Shown piece after piece: positions 18,075 to 26,584 of a stretch of DNA of 64,000 bases. Both the position numbers and the translations under genes were made by a program. This stretch comes from JAXGYX01 sp040772065. GTDB taxonomy: Bacteria; Bacillota; Clostridia; Saccharofermentanales; Fastidiosipilaceae. Numbering within the stretch: position 1 is the first letter of the stretch; every line of letters begins with the position of its first letter. The notes below the pieces were generated by a model. It searched no databases. It was not told the DNA's origin and saw nothing but the letters and a program-made list of their open reading frames with translations. The stretch spans positions 1,922,001 through 1,986,000 of the forward strand of contig JAXGYX010000001.1 of the NCBI GenBank assembly GCA_040772065.1. Direction: 5' to 3'.

Positions 18075-18972
18075 ACGCATTCGTATCTACTTTCAAGAGA
18101 TGTACCCGCCGGTCTCAAGGCTTTTCGTCTCGCTGCTGATCTTCTTACAGGTCTATTTTCTGCTCCTTTTAAACTACGGGGTGAATCAGTTCACGATCGA
18201 TCGTCGGGAGCTGATCGGAGTTATCACGATCTTTGTCTTTCTGTTGCTTTTGCGGATCGCGGATGACTTCAAAGACTACCGAACGGATCAGGTGAACTTC
18301 CCCGAGCGTTCCTTGCCGAGCGGCAAGGTCCACAAAAAAGATTTAATCCTTGTTATCTGTGTGTCGATCGGCATTGTGTTCGCTCTGAATTTACTCTACA
18401 TGCACAATATCTTCTGGTTCCTTTTTCTCTTTACCTATGGAGCTTTGATGTCTGTCTGGTTCTTTCAACGCCATCGCATCCAGCCAAACCTGATTTTGGC
18501 GCTCGTCACGCATAATCCGGTGCAGTTTGTGCTGAACTTCTATGTCATCTCTTTTGTCGCGGAAAAGTACAATCTGCCTTTGCTGAGCTGGCAAAGCATT
18601 CTTGTATCTTTCACGATGTACTTCCCTGTCCTCTTCTGGGAAGTCTCGCGCAAGATCCGCGCGCCGGAGGAGGAGACACAGTACAACACCTATTCCAAGG
18701 TTATGGGTGTAGGCCGTTCTGTGCGCCTTGTCGTCATCGCGGTGCTGCTGGACTTCATCACGAACGTCATCTTGCTCTGGCGAATCAACCTGCCCTTTGC
18801 TTTGCTGTTGCTCGTCAACACAACGTATCAGATAATCCGCAGCATCCAATTTGTCCGCTCGCCCGGCCGCCTCGATTACGGCAAAATGATGGAAGGCTAT
18901 ATCTATCGGACCGAGGTCTCTGTGGTTTTAGGTATCGCCACGCATCTGATATATCTGCAGGTGAGCGCATGA
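18067..18972 (+). CDS. UbiA-family prenyltransferase
   Basis: The 301-residue polytopic protein has about eight hydrophobic helices. The first active-site motif is RIADDFKDYRTD (about 63-74), followed by RSLPSGKV as in UbiA enzymes (RPLxxG). The second aspartate-rich motif is replaced by KIRAPEEETQYNTYSKVMG (about 195-213), with glutamates where many family members have Asp. UbiA proteins move a prenyl chain to an acceptor at the membrane; the archaeal lipid member is DGGGP synthase. It overlaps psd by 8 bases and shares ATGA with the next gene, so it is translationally coupled to both. Its presence beside a CarS-like enzyme suggests an isoprenoid or ether-linked lipid, which is inference. 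Confidence 0.85.
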   Translation: MFKRIRIYFQEMYPPVSRLFVSLLIFLQVYFLLLLNYGVNQFTIDRRELIGVITIFVFLLLLRIADDFKDYRTDQVNFPERSLPSGKVHKKDLILVICVSIGIVFALNLLYMHNIFWFLFLFTYGALMSVWFFQRHRIQPNLILALVTHNPVQFVLNFYVISFVAEKYNLPLLSWQSILVSFTMYFPVLFWEVSRKIRAPEEETQYNTYSKVMGVGRSVRLVVIAVLLDFITNVILLWRINLPFALLLLVNTTYQIIRSIQFVRSPGRLDYGKMMEGYIYRTEVSVVLGIATHLIYLQVSA

Positions 18973-21398
18973 CGATGTTCAAGAGCGGCAAGGCCGCAAA
19001 CTTGGCTCGCCTGCGGGAGAATGGTTTCTCGGTTCCGCCATTTTTTGTCGTGCCGGCCAACGATGTCGCGGCCGCGGCCGCGCATGGACCTGAGGGCTTT
19101 GAGCGCTTGGCGGAGCGGCTGCGTCAAGAACGACAGGAATTCTTCCTGTCGCATCCGTTGGTCGCGGTCCGTTCCTCCGCGTCTGATGAGGACAGATTTC
19201 GCTCCAGCATGGCCGGCCTCTACCGCAGCAAGCTGAACGTCAGCGTGGACATGCTCGGTCCGACATTCTCTTGGTGTCTGGAGGCTCAAGACAGTCCGGC
19301 TCTCATCTCTTATCGTCAGCGTCGCCATCGCGAGCGGCCGAATGGCTCGAGCCGCACGGTGGAACAAAGTGAAGAGAGTGTTCAACTCGATTTGATTGTG
19401 CAGGCGATGGTGACAGACCTCGCACACGCCGCGATCCTTTTCACCGCAAATCCGGATGGCCTGTTAAACGAGCGGGTTCTCGTGGTCGGAGAAGGGCACG
19501 GAGACAAACTGGTCAGCGATCAGATCCCGTCCATCAGTTATTATCGCCACGCGACGGAAGATAAGGGTTACCTGCAAAACCCCGGGCGACTCGATCTGCT
19601 GCCGTCAGAGGTGCTGCGGGCGATTTGGACGCTGGCGGATCGGCTGGAAGCGGTGTTTGGACCCGCTCTTGACTTGGAGTTGGCGATCGACAAAGATCAG
19701 CGGATCTGGCTTTTGCAAATGCGCCCTTTAAGTAATATGGATGCTGAGGCGGTAACGAAGCCCCGAACCATTCTTGACAACAGCAACATTGTCGAAAGCT
19801 ATCCGGGGCTGACCTTACCCCTATCGACCGACTTCTACCATCGCGCGTATGAGGCGGTTTTCTCAGGTTTAATCCGCCGTTTGCACCCCGGACCGAAGGC
19901 CAAACAGGCGGAACAGCTGGCGCGGATTACGGGGAGCATGGTCTATTCATGGAACGGAAGAGCATACTACCAGTTGCAAAACTGGCTCAAATTACTCAGA
20001 CAACTTCCATTCAGCGACCGTTTGATTCCCATTTGGAGAGAGATGATGGGTGTTCAGGAGATCACACCGCCCGATCAGAAATCACTTATCTCCAGGACCG
20101 CTAAACTGGGCATGGTCCGGCGTCTGCTGATTTCTTTTAAACGTGTCGAGCGCCACTATCAAACCTTGACGGAAGATGTCGCCACGATCGAAACCGAGTT
20201 TAGGCGTTTAGAGTCAGAAGCTTTCGTTCCCGAGCTTTATGAAACCTTCTTTACCCGCCTGGGCGACACGGTCCTCAAACACTGGGACATCACATTGATT
20301 AATGATTTGCAGGCGATGATCGCAAGTAAACGCTTGCAAAAACAAGCCGCCGGGCAAGGAATGACGGATCCCAACGAGCTACTTGCGGGCATCAGCGCTC
20401 TCGCAAGTATGAAACCTGTACTTAGCATTCAGGCGATTCATAAAAAATTAAACGATGATGAGCTGGACCTGACGAGACGGGCAGCCCGGGATGAATCCCT
20501 TGCCCGGAGCATTCTCGCCGGCAGGCATCCGGCCCTGCAAGATCAGCGGGCAAAGTCGCTTACCGAGGCGATGTGTGAACACATCCGCCTCTACGGTGAC
20601 AGAGGCATTGAGGAACTCAAGCTTGAAAGCAAGACTCAACGTAGTGACGCAAGGCTTTTTTTTGCGGCGTTGTCGGCCGCCGAGTCAATGAATTTGCCGG
20701 AAACGTCCTCCGCTCAACCGGAGCGACCGCGGCGACAGGCATTGGCCGCGATCATGAGGCGGGAAGAGTCCCGTCTTTTGCGCACCCGGGTCTATGGCAT
20801 GGCGCGTCAAGTGTTCTCGCGCTTGGGCATAACCCTTTGTGAGCAAGATCGTCTTGATGACAAAGCGGATGTATTCTATCTTCTGATCGATGAGGTCTTC
20901 CGGGCATTCAGGGATGAGACGGATCTGCGTCTCATCGTCCACGAGCGAAAATTGGCCTATGCCGCCTATCAAAACCTGCCGGCCTACAGTCGCTTGTGCT
21001 TTCTCGATCAGCCTTTCTCGAAGCAGACGGCTCAATACAAGGCACTGGCTGAAACAAACACATTACAAAACAAATGGTGGGGCACCCCCTGCTCGGCCGG
21101 TATCGTGCGAGCGGAGGTGACTGTCATTGATGACGCGGCCGGCGCTACCGACATCAAGGGAAGAATTCTCGTAACCAAAAACACAGATCCCGGTTGGGTC
21201 TACCTTCTGATTCAAGCGGCCGGTGTTATCGCCGAACGAGGCTCCATCCTATCTCACACGGCGATTATCTCCAGAGAACTTGGTTTACCCTCCATTGTCG
21301 GTGTCGACGGCATCAGCACGGCGCTCAAGACGGGGGATCTGATCGAAATGGACGGCAGCAGCGGCAAGCTGCAGATGTTAAGGAGGGCGAAGACTTGA
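18969..21398 (+). CDS. Rifampin-phosphotransferase-like dikinase 2
   Basis: The 809-residue protein has the same plan as dikinase 1 with low similarity outside motifs. There is an ATP-grasp-like N terminus (SGKAANLARLRENGF, VAVRSSASDEDRF, LIVQAM, LLQMRPLSN), a long central region that includes a helical, Arg/Gln-rich part, and a C-terminal histidine domain with GSILSHTAIISRELGLPSIVG (His about 763). The PEP-binding barrel is missing. Key ATP-loop and His residues look intact, so it should be active. Having two such enzymes in one operon suggests two phosphorylation steps or two acceptors. The ATG overlaps the UbiA stop (ATGA). AAGGAGG near its 3' end serves the next gene. Confidence 0.85.
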   Translation: MTMFKSGKAANLARLRENGFSVPPFFVVPANDVAAAAAHGPEGFERLAERLRQERQEFFLSHPLVAVRSSASDEDRFRSSMAGLYRSKLNVSVDMLGPTFSWCLEAQDSPALISYRQRRHRERPNGSSRTVEQSEESVQLDLIVQAMVTDLAHAAILFTANPDGLLNERVLVVGEGHGDKLVSDQIPSISYYRHATEDKGYLQNPGRLDLLPSEVLRAIWTLADRLEAVFGPALDLELAIDKDQRIWLLQMRPLSNMDAEAVTKPRTILDNSNIVESYPGLTLPLSTDFYHRAYEAVFSGLIRRLHPGPKAKQAEQLARITGSMVYSWNGRAYYQLQNWLKLLRQLPFSDRLIPIWREMMGVQEITPPDQKSLISRTAKLGMVRRLLISFKRVERHYQTLTEDVATIETEFRRLESEAFVPELYETFFTRLGDTVLKHWDITLINDLQAMIASKRLQKQAAGQGMTDPNELLAGISALASMKPVLSIQAIHKKLNDDELDLTRRAARDESLARSILAGRHPALQDQRAKSLTEAMCEHIRLYGDRGIEELKLESKTQRSDARLFFAALSAAESMNLPETSSAQPERPRRQALAAIMRREESRLLRTRVYGMARQVFSRLGITLCEQDRLDDKADVFYLLIDEVFRAFRDETDLRLIVHERKLAYAAYQNLPAYSRLCFLDQPFSKQTAQYKALAETNTLQNKWWGTPCSAGIVRAEVTVIDDAAGATDIKGRILVTKNTDPGWVYLLIQAAGVIAERGSILSHTAIISRELGLPSIVGVDGISTALKTGDLIEMDGSSGKLQMLRRAKT

Positions 21399-22537
21399 AA
21401 CAAGAATTATCTGTTCGTCCGGTCAACAGCCGGGCGCTCGCGAAACTATTCACGCGCCTGCCACAGGTGATCGCCAAACAGGGCCGAAGGGAGAAACAAA
21501 ACTCGGACGCGAAGACGGAAATGGCGCTGCTTACAGGCGGACATCCCCTCTCAGGCGGCATGGAAATTCAAGCTTATCTATTGTTGAACGCAAGTGAGGC
21601 GGATGACAAGAAGATTCGCTTGTCGGATTGTCTCGCGCGGGTCGCGCTCATCTTGCCCAAATCCTCGGACGAGGCTTATTTTGGTTTCTTCGCCGCACGC
21701 GGCGAGATAGATCAGATCGGCAGACTGCTTGATCCGTTGGAGCGGACGGCGCGCGCGCTGGGACGCACACGGATCATTGGCCCTGTCGATGGCAGCTTTT
21801 GGCTCTCCTATCGTTTCAAGATCGACGCATTTGACCGGCCGGTCTACTTTGGTGAACCGCGCAACCCCGCCCGCTATCCGGCACTTTTTGAGGCGGCCGG
21901 CTATCGGCAAGCCGTACGTTATCGCTCCAATTTCTATCCTCCGGGGTCGCTCGTGACAAACCGCATGGAACTTCGCCTGCGTCGATTTCGTGAGCTCGGG
22001 TATAAGATTCACGCCCCTCGGCGTGGTGAGCAAAAGGAACTCATCAAAAAGCTGCATCGCTTAATAACTGAGCTCTACTCCGGATTTCCGACCTATCAAC
22101 CAATTGACCTCGCGGGTTTCCGCAATATCTTTGCCGAGCTGGCTCTTGTCGCCGACTTCAGTTTAATTCGTGCCGCCTACAAGGACGGTGAACCTGTCGG
22201 CTTTCTAATCGCATTGCCGGACTATCAGGATCGTCTCGACCCACGACGATCCACGGTAACAAAGCTGGTCGCCATTTTACGCAAACGGAAGGTGAAACAG
22301 ACGGTCTTACTCTATCTGGGCGCAAAAGACAGTGCGTTGGGATTGGGTTCGGCGCTGGTCAGTGATTTTTCACACACGGTGAAAGAGCGCGGTCTGGCCG
22401 TTGTCGCCGCTCTAATAGAGGGTGACAAAGTCACCGGTGGTTATGCGGCGAGCGAGATTCGTCAGACGCGTCATTACGCGCTGTTCGCCAAAGACTTGGA
22501 GAAAATACCATCGCCTCATTCAAATGATAGGTCCTGA
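21395..22537 (+). CDS. GNAT-fold acyltransferase-like protein (YghO-like)
   Basis: The 380-residue protein starts at TTG 21395, which overlaps the previous stop as TTGA; AAGGAGG at 21380-21386 lies 8 bases upstream and decides the start. The central segments RIIGPVDGSFWLSYRFKID and YFGEPRNPARYPALFEAAGY match the large GNAT-like group that includes E. coli YghO. From memory, the bacterial ceramide synthase of Caulobacter is also GNAT-like, so N-acylation of a lipid amine is one possibility. C-terminal strands (PVGFLIALPDYQD, LGLGSALVSDF) fit the acyl-CoA binding half. It is the last gene of the lipid operon. The fold is fairly sure; the acyl acceptor is unknown. Confidence 0.72.
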   Translation: MKQELSVRPVNSRALAKLFTRLPQVIAKQGRREKQNSDAKTEMALLTGGHPLSGGMEIQAYLLLNASEADDKKIRLSDCLARVALILPKSSDEAYFGFFAARGEIDQIGRLLDPLERTARALGRTRIIGPVDGSFWLSYRFKIDAFDRPVYFGEPRNPARYPALFEAAGYRQAVRYRSNFYPPGSLVTNRMELRLRRFRELGYKIHAPRRGEQKELIKKLHRLITELYSGFPTYQPIDLAGFRNIFAELALVADFSLIRAAYKDGEPVGFLIALPDYQDRLDPRRSTVTKLVAILRKRKVKQTVLLYLGAKDSALGLGSALVSDFSHTVKERGLAVVAALIEGDKVTGGYAASEIRQTRHYALFAKDLEKIPSPHSNDRS

Positions 22538-22596
22538 CATGGTATCGTGAACGTATACTGTAAACAGACCATGTTTTACCATTTGGGGAGAGGGCG

Positions 22597-23970
22597 ATGT
22601 TGGAATTGATTAAAGACAGTCATACGGGAGAGGAGGATTTCACCATCCGAAACGTGCGAATTCTCTCGCCGGAAAATGGTTGGCGCATGCGACATGGAAA
22701 TATCAGTGTGCGCGGGAGCGAAATCTCATCCGTTGGTCCGCGACTAGACCGTTCGGCCAGAGAATATGATGGCGGTGGAGCGGTCGTCATGCCCGGCTTG
22801 GTCAATGGTCATTGTCATGGCGACATGACGATTGTACGTGGCTTGGGTGACGACATGACCTTGCTCGAACAGAATATGATGTTCGCTGGACACAATTGGT
22901 TTCAGCGTTATTTAAGCGAGAATGATCGTTTTATCTCAAGACAGCTGACTTATAGTGAAGCCCTGCTGTCCGGCACCACGTTTTTCTGTGAAAACATGTA
23001 CTGGAGTCTGGGGCGTCGCGCGATCGATGCAATGGAGGAGAGTGGAATCAGCGGGGCGTTGGCCGAGGACCTTCGCCCGGATTTTCGCCACAGTGACAAT
23101 CTGCATAGTCCGGATTGGATAAAATCTTTCGCGGCCGAATGCCGTTCGCGCGGTATCCTGCCATTGGCCGGCGGCATATCCGAAGAAGATTTCTCCTATA
23201 AAAACTTAAAGCGATTTCACGACCTGGCGGGTGAGGCCGATCTGCGCGAAACCAGACATTTTTCGGAAACGACCTGGCGGGTCAATTTGATCAAAGAACG
23301 CTTTGGTGTCACGCCAACAGAGATGTTGGATCATGCGGGCTTGTTGCGCGATCAACGAATCCGGCAAATTCTTTCACACGGTGTTTGGCTAAGCGAGAGA
23401 GACATCGCTCTTTTGAAAGAAAGCCACTCGGGGATTGTCAACACTCCGATCAGCGAGGTGAAAATTGGTGATGGAATGGCTCCGTTGGCTGAGTTGCTCG
23501 AGGCGGGTGTGGATGTCGGACTGGGCACGGATGGAGCGTTGTGGAACAATCGAAACGATCTGTTTCGGGAGATGCGGATGGCGGCGCTGCTCAGCTCGCT
23601 GCGTTTGGGACCCGGCTCACTCGTCGCGGAACAGGCGCTGGACATGGGCACCATCGGAGGCGCGCGGGTGTTTGGGGTAGATGGCGAGATTGGCAGCTTG
23701 GAGCCGGGTAAGCGCGCCGACTTTATTGTGCTGGACATCAATCAGCCCCATTTCGTACCCTTAATGGAAGAATATGGGTTGGACAACTTGGCGTCGCTCA
23801 TTGTGTACAATGCGTCCGGACAAGATGTGACCGATGTGTTTGTGCGCGGAAAGCGGATTGTCCGCGATCGACGGTTGACCACACTGGATTTGAACGCTTT
23901 GATGAGTGAGGTGGGCAAACGCTCGAGTTCCTTGGCGAAACAGTTGCGACAAGTTGGAAATCAAAATTAA
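22597..23970 (+). CDS. Amidohydrolase, Atz/Trz / MTA-SAH deaminase-like
   Basis: The 457-residue metal-dependent hydrolase has GLVNGHCHGDM (metal-binding HxH, about 69-79), HFSETTW in place of the usual HxxE segment, LSHGVWL and the terminal GLGTDGA with the catalytic Asp (about 310). C-terminal GSLEPGKRADFIVLD and FVRGKRIVRD are typical of cyclic amidohydrolases. Relatives deaminate adenosine-type compounds, guanine or s-triazines. The neighbour 41 bases downstream is a nucleoside phosphorylase, which favours a nucleoside or nucleobase substrate (inference). GGGGAGAGG precedes the ATG. It is separated from the lipid operon by a 59-base gap with an imperfect hairpin (22537-22574). Confidence 0.86.
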   Translation: MLELIKDSHTGEEDFTIRNVRILSPENGWRMRHGNISVRGSEISSVGPRLDRSAREYDGGGAVVMPGLVNGHCHGDMTIVRGLGDDMTLLEQNMMFAGHNWFQRYLSENDRFISRQLTYSEALLSGTTFFCENMYWSLGRRAIDAMEESGISGALAEDLRPDFRHSDNLHSPDWIKSFAAECRSRGILPLAGGISEEDFSYKNLKRFHDLAGEADLRETRHFSETTWRVNLIKERFGVTPTEMLDHAGLLRDQRIRQILSHGVWLSERDIALLKESHSGIVNTPISEVKIGDGMAPLAELLEAGVDVGLGTDGALWNNRNDLFREMRMAALLSSLRLGPGSLVAEQALDMGTIGGARVFGVDGEIGSLEPGKRADFIVLDINQPHFVPLMEEYGLDNLASLIVYNASGQDVTDVFVRGKRIVRDRRLTTLDLNALMSEVGKRSSSLAKQLRQVGNQN

Positions 23971-24011
23971 ACTGTTTCAACTACGACAACATTATTCTAG
24001 GAGGTTTACAG

Positions 24012-24875
24012 ATGACCATTGATTCAACCAATATCGCGTCGGCGCCCCGCGCCACGAATGAAGGGGTCTATCATTTGCAGCTGAAAAAAGGAGACGTGCC
24101 GGGATATGTGTTGTTGCCCGGCGCGCCCGAACGTACAGAGCTAATGGCGAAAGATTGGGATAACGTTCGAGCAGTGGCGTATCATCGTGAATACAAAACA
24201 ATGGTCGGAACCTATCAGGATCAGCCCGTCGCGGCGGTCTCCACCGGTATTGGGGCCGCGAGTTCCGAGATTTGCGTTCATGAGTTAAACACACTCGGCG
24301 TGCATACCTGTATCCGGGTGGGCAGCACCGGGAGCATTGTCCCCGAATTCGATCTGGGCGACTTGATTATTGTGGTCGCCGCGATGCGTAAGGACGGCAC
24401 TTCAGACACCTATATTGACGGAGCGTACCCCGCTGTTGCGGATTTTCGTGTGGTGGACGCCTTACGCCAAGCGTGTGAGAATCTTGGCTTTCGCTATGGC
24501 TTTGGTATTTCCTACACGACCGGTTCCTTTTATCTTGGCCAGGCGAGACCACTTCGCGCGGACGGATCCGGTTATTGGCCTTCATCCATGAATCATTTGC
24601 TGGATGATTTAAAAAATACCGGTGTGACCAATATCGAGATGGAAGCCGCCGGCCAGTTTGTTGTGGGAAGTTTGCACGGAATGAGGATGGGCGCGATCAT
24701 GTCGGTTTTTGCGAATCGTGTGACAAATCGCTGGGGAGATGACGGTGGTGAGGCCCGATCCTGCCTGGCGGCGTCCGAGGCGTTGAAAATTTTGGCGGCA
24801 CAGGATCAACAGCCGCAAAGCGCTCTTTGCATCCGTTCGGGTTATGAACTGTTGGGTGACAAGAAACAACCATAG
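24012..24875 (+). CDS. Nucleoside phosphorylase, uridine phosphorylase-like
   Basis: The 287-residue protein belongs to the PNP/UDP superfamily, which cleaves nucleosides with phosphate to base and ribose-1-phosphate. Visible are the N-terminal VLLPGAPERTELMA (phosphate-binding loop), STGIGAASSEICVHEL, RVGSTGSI and the substrate motif NIEMEAAGQFVVG near residues 213-225. UAGGAGG (23999-24005) lies 6 bases before the ATG. It probably forms a small operon with the amidohydrolase upstream and the short unknown gene downstream (17-base gap), consistent with salvage or breakdown of nucleosides. Base preference cannot be assigned by eye. Confidence 0.88.
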   Translation: MTIDSTNIASAPRATNEGVYHLQLKKGDVPGYVLLPGAPERTELMAKDWDNVRAVAYHREYKTMVGTYQDQPVAAVSTGIGAASSEICVHELNTLGVHTCIRVGSTGSIVPEFDLGDLIIVVAAMRKDGTSDTYIDGAYPAVADFRVVDALRQACENLGFRYGFGISYTTGSFYLGQARPLRADGSGYWPSSMNHLLDDLKNTGVTNIEMEAAGQFVVGSLHGMRMGAIMSVFANRVTNRWGDDGGEARSCLAASEALKILAAQDQQPQSALCIRSGYELLGDKKQP

Positions 24876-24892
24876 AGAAAGAGTGGAATAAT

Positions 24893-25519
24893 ATGGCGAT
24901 TATCATATCCGGAGAGAAACAATTATTGCATTTTCTAGGCACGGAAGACGAGGCAGCGCGTCTCAATTTTCGAGAATTCTGTAAACGTCATTCGATTCGA
25001 CCGATCGAGGCGTCAGCCGCAGACCTGCGCACCAAGATATCCACGCTGTTGGTCCTGGCGGAAACTGTATTTGAGGCCGACTCAAAAGATGCTGAGGATG
25101 AACCCGAGTTCGGTGACTTTGAGCAGAAGAACACGGAGTTGTTTTTGCTGTCCGGGTTTAATCCACAAGACCGTGATCAGTTATTGAAAGCGATGCAAGA
25201 AGAAGAACTGGGCAAGAACGCGTTGAAGGCGATGGCGACCAAACATAACATTCACTGGACGCTGGGGCACTTACTGCAAGATGTGAGCCGGGAGCATGAG
25301 ATCGTCAGCGCCTATATGGAATTGCGGCAAACTTTGCATGTGACAGGCATCCTTATTGAGACGGTGGGGCTGCCGCCACAAGCGAAAGAAGAATTCGACG
25401 TGCGCTACGAGCGAGGTAAAAATATTATCGAGTCCGGAATGATGCCGGACGATCCGGAGTTGATGAGGCGGTTGACAAAGGAACTGAAAATTTTAATTAC
25501 GATGGGCGAGGATAATTGA
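24893..25519 (+). CDS. Conserved-looking cytosolic protein of unknown function
   Basis: The 208-residue soluble, largely helical and acidic protein has no signal peptide, membrane segment or catalytic motif that I recognise. Codon usage matches its neighbours and the frame is intact, so it is likely a real gene. It follows the nucleoside phosphorylase by 17 bases in the same direction. The ribosome site (AGAGTGG) is weak. No function is proposed. Confidence 0.62.
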   Translation: MAIIISGEKQLLHFLGTEDEAARLNFREFCKRHSIRPIEASAADLRTKISTLLVLAETVFEADSKDAEDEPEFGDFEQKNTELFLLSGFNPQDRDQLLKAMQEEELGKNALKAMATKHNIHWTLGHLLQDVSREHEIVSAYMELRQTLHVTGILIETVGLPPQAKEEFDVRYERGKNIIESGMMPDDPELMRRLTKELKILITMGEDN

Positions 25520-25648
25520 GTTTTTCCCACAGCGGGGAGAAATGATGCTCTTTCCGAGGGGGGAATGATAATTTTTGTTTAAAATGTCAATGAAATTAAG
25601 CAATTTATGTTTAAATGAACAAATATTCTCAAATACACTTTAATTGAA

Positions 25649-25677
25649 TTGACCATTCTGTATAAAAGCCATATACT
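25649..25677 (+). promoter_or_regulatory. Strong SigA-type promoter driving a non-coding transcript
   Basis: TTGACC (25649-25654), a 17-base spacer and TATACT (25672-25677) are preceded by an AT-rich stretch resembling an UP element. This is among the best promoters in the window, yet no gene with a ribosome site follows for more than 900 bases. Transcription should begin near 25684. Confidence 0.75.
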
Positions 25678-26164
25678 GTGTACAAGCTCCAGGGAATACC
25701 AAAGGATGTGAATCCACAGAGGTTAACCGCCACTATTAACTGAATTAACACAGCGTTAAAAAGTACTAGTGGGAGTGAATTGACAACGAGTGAACGAACA
25801 ATAAGTTCTAAATGAGTTGTATATCGAACGATTAAATTCTGACAAGAAAAAATCGGCTTTGATAATTGAATTTGACCGCTCAGTTAATATATATAGCAAT
25901 ATGTATTATGAAAAGTATTGAAGGTGTTGCTGAACACCGGATAATGCAAAAAGAATTCATCAATTGCAGGTACAGATTAAAATCAAGTACAGGCATAAGG
26001 GATTCGGCGAATAATTGCGGATGCAAGTTGAAGGTTAAAAGAAGCATCGAGAGATGTGGAATCACAACATGAAGCAAGAAATTCGAATACATATTAAAAT
26101 CTACTGATCAAATCTTTAACGCAAGGTTTAATCAAACGGAAACGAAGAATAAAGGTCATTCAAT

Positions 26165-26358
26165 CTGAATTTCAAAGAATTGAGGAAAATCAAAACGGTT
26201 GGAATCAAATCTATGAAATAAAGAGGCTAAAGAAAGACAGATTTAGTTGGAGATTGTTAGAGAACGATTGAAGAAAACCAAACAGTCCGACAAAAGCTGA
26301 TCTGAGTTTCAAAAGATTATTGAGGAAGATCAAACGATTGGAATCAAATCTTATAAAA
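26165..26358 (+). repeat. Imperfect direct repeat inside the candidate ncRNA
   Basis: About 55 bases at 26165-26220 (CTGAATTTCAAAGAATTGAG, then GGAATCAAATC) recur in diverged form at 26301-26358 (CTGAGTTTCAAAAGATTATT, then GGAATCAAATC), about 136 bases apart. It may be a duplicated structural module of the RNA. Confidence 0.6.
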
Positions 26359-26584
26359 AGAAAAAATGACACCGCATTCAGAAACAATGATAAACCGATG
26401 AAAGCGAAATCAGATTTTGAATGGATAGAAGCTAAAATTAATAGAACAATTACCGTAGGAAGGTAAAAGGTTGAGAGCGAAAGGTCAATTCAAGAAGTCA
26501 AAAACGATATCTAAATGAAAAGTCAGATTTATGAGTGAAGTATAAAAGATTCACGTCAGGTAAACTAAAATGGAAGTAGCAATG

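Noticed and set aside
21194..21394. Upstream extension of the GNAT-like gene
   Set aside because: It lies in another frame of the dikinase 2 coding sequence; the TTG at 21395 has the correct ribosome site.
25866..26092. Short open frames on both strands inside the AT-rich region
   Set aside because: About 70 codons, no ribosome site, overlapping each other on opposite strands, and no protein-like composition; the region is better read as RNA.
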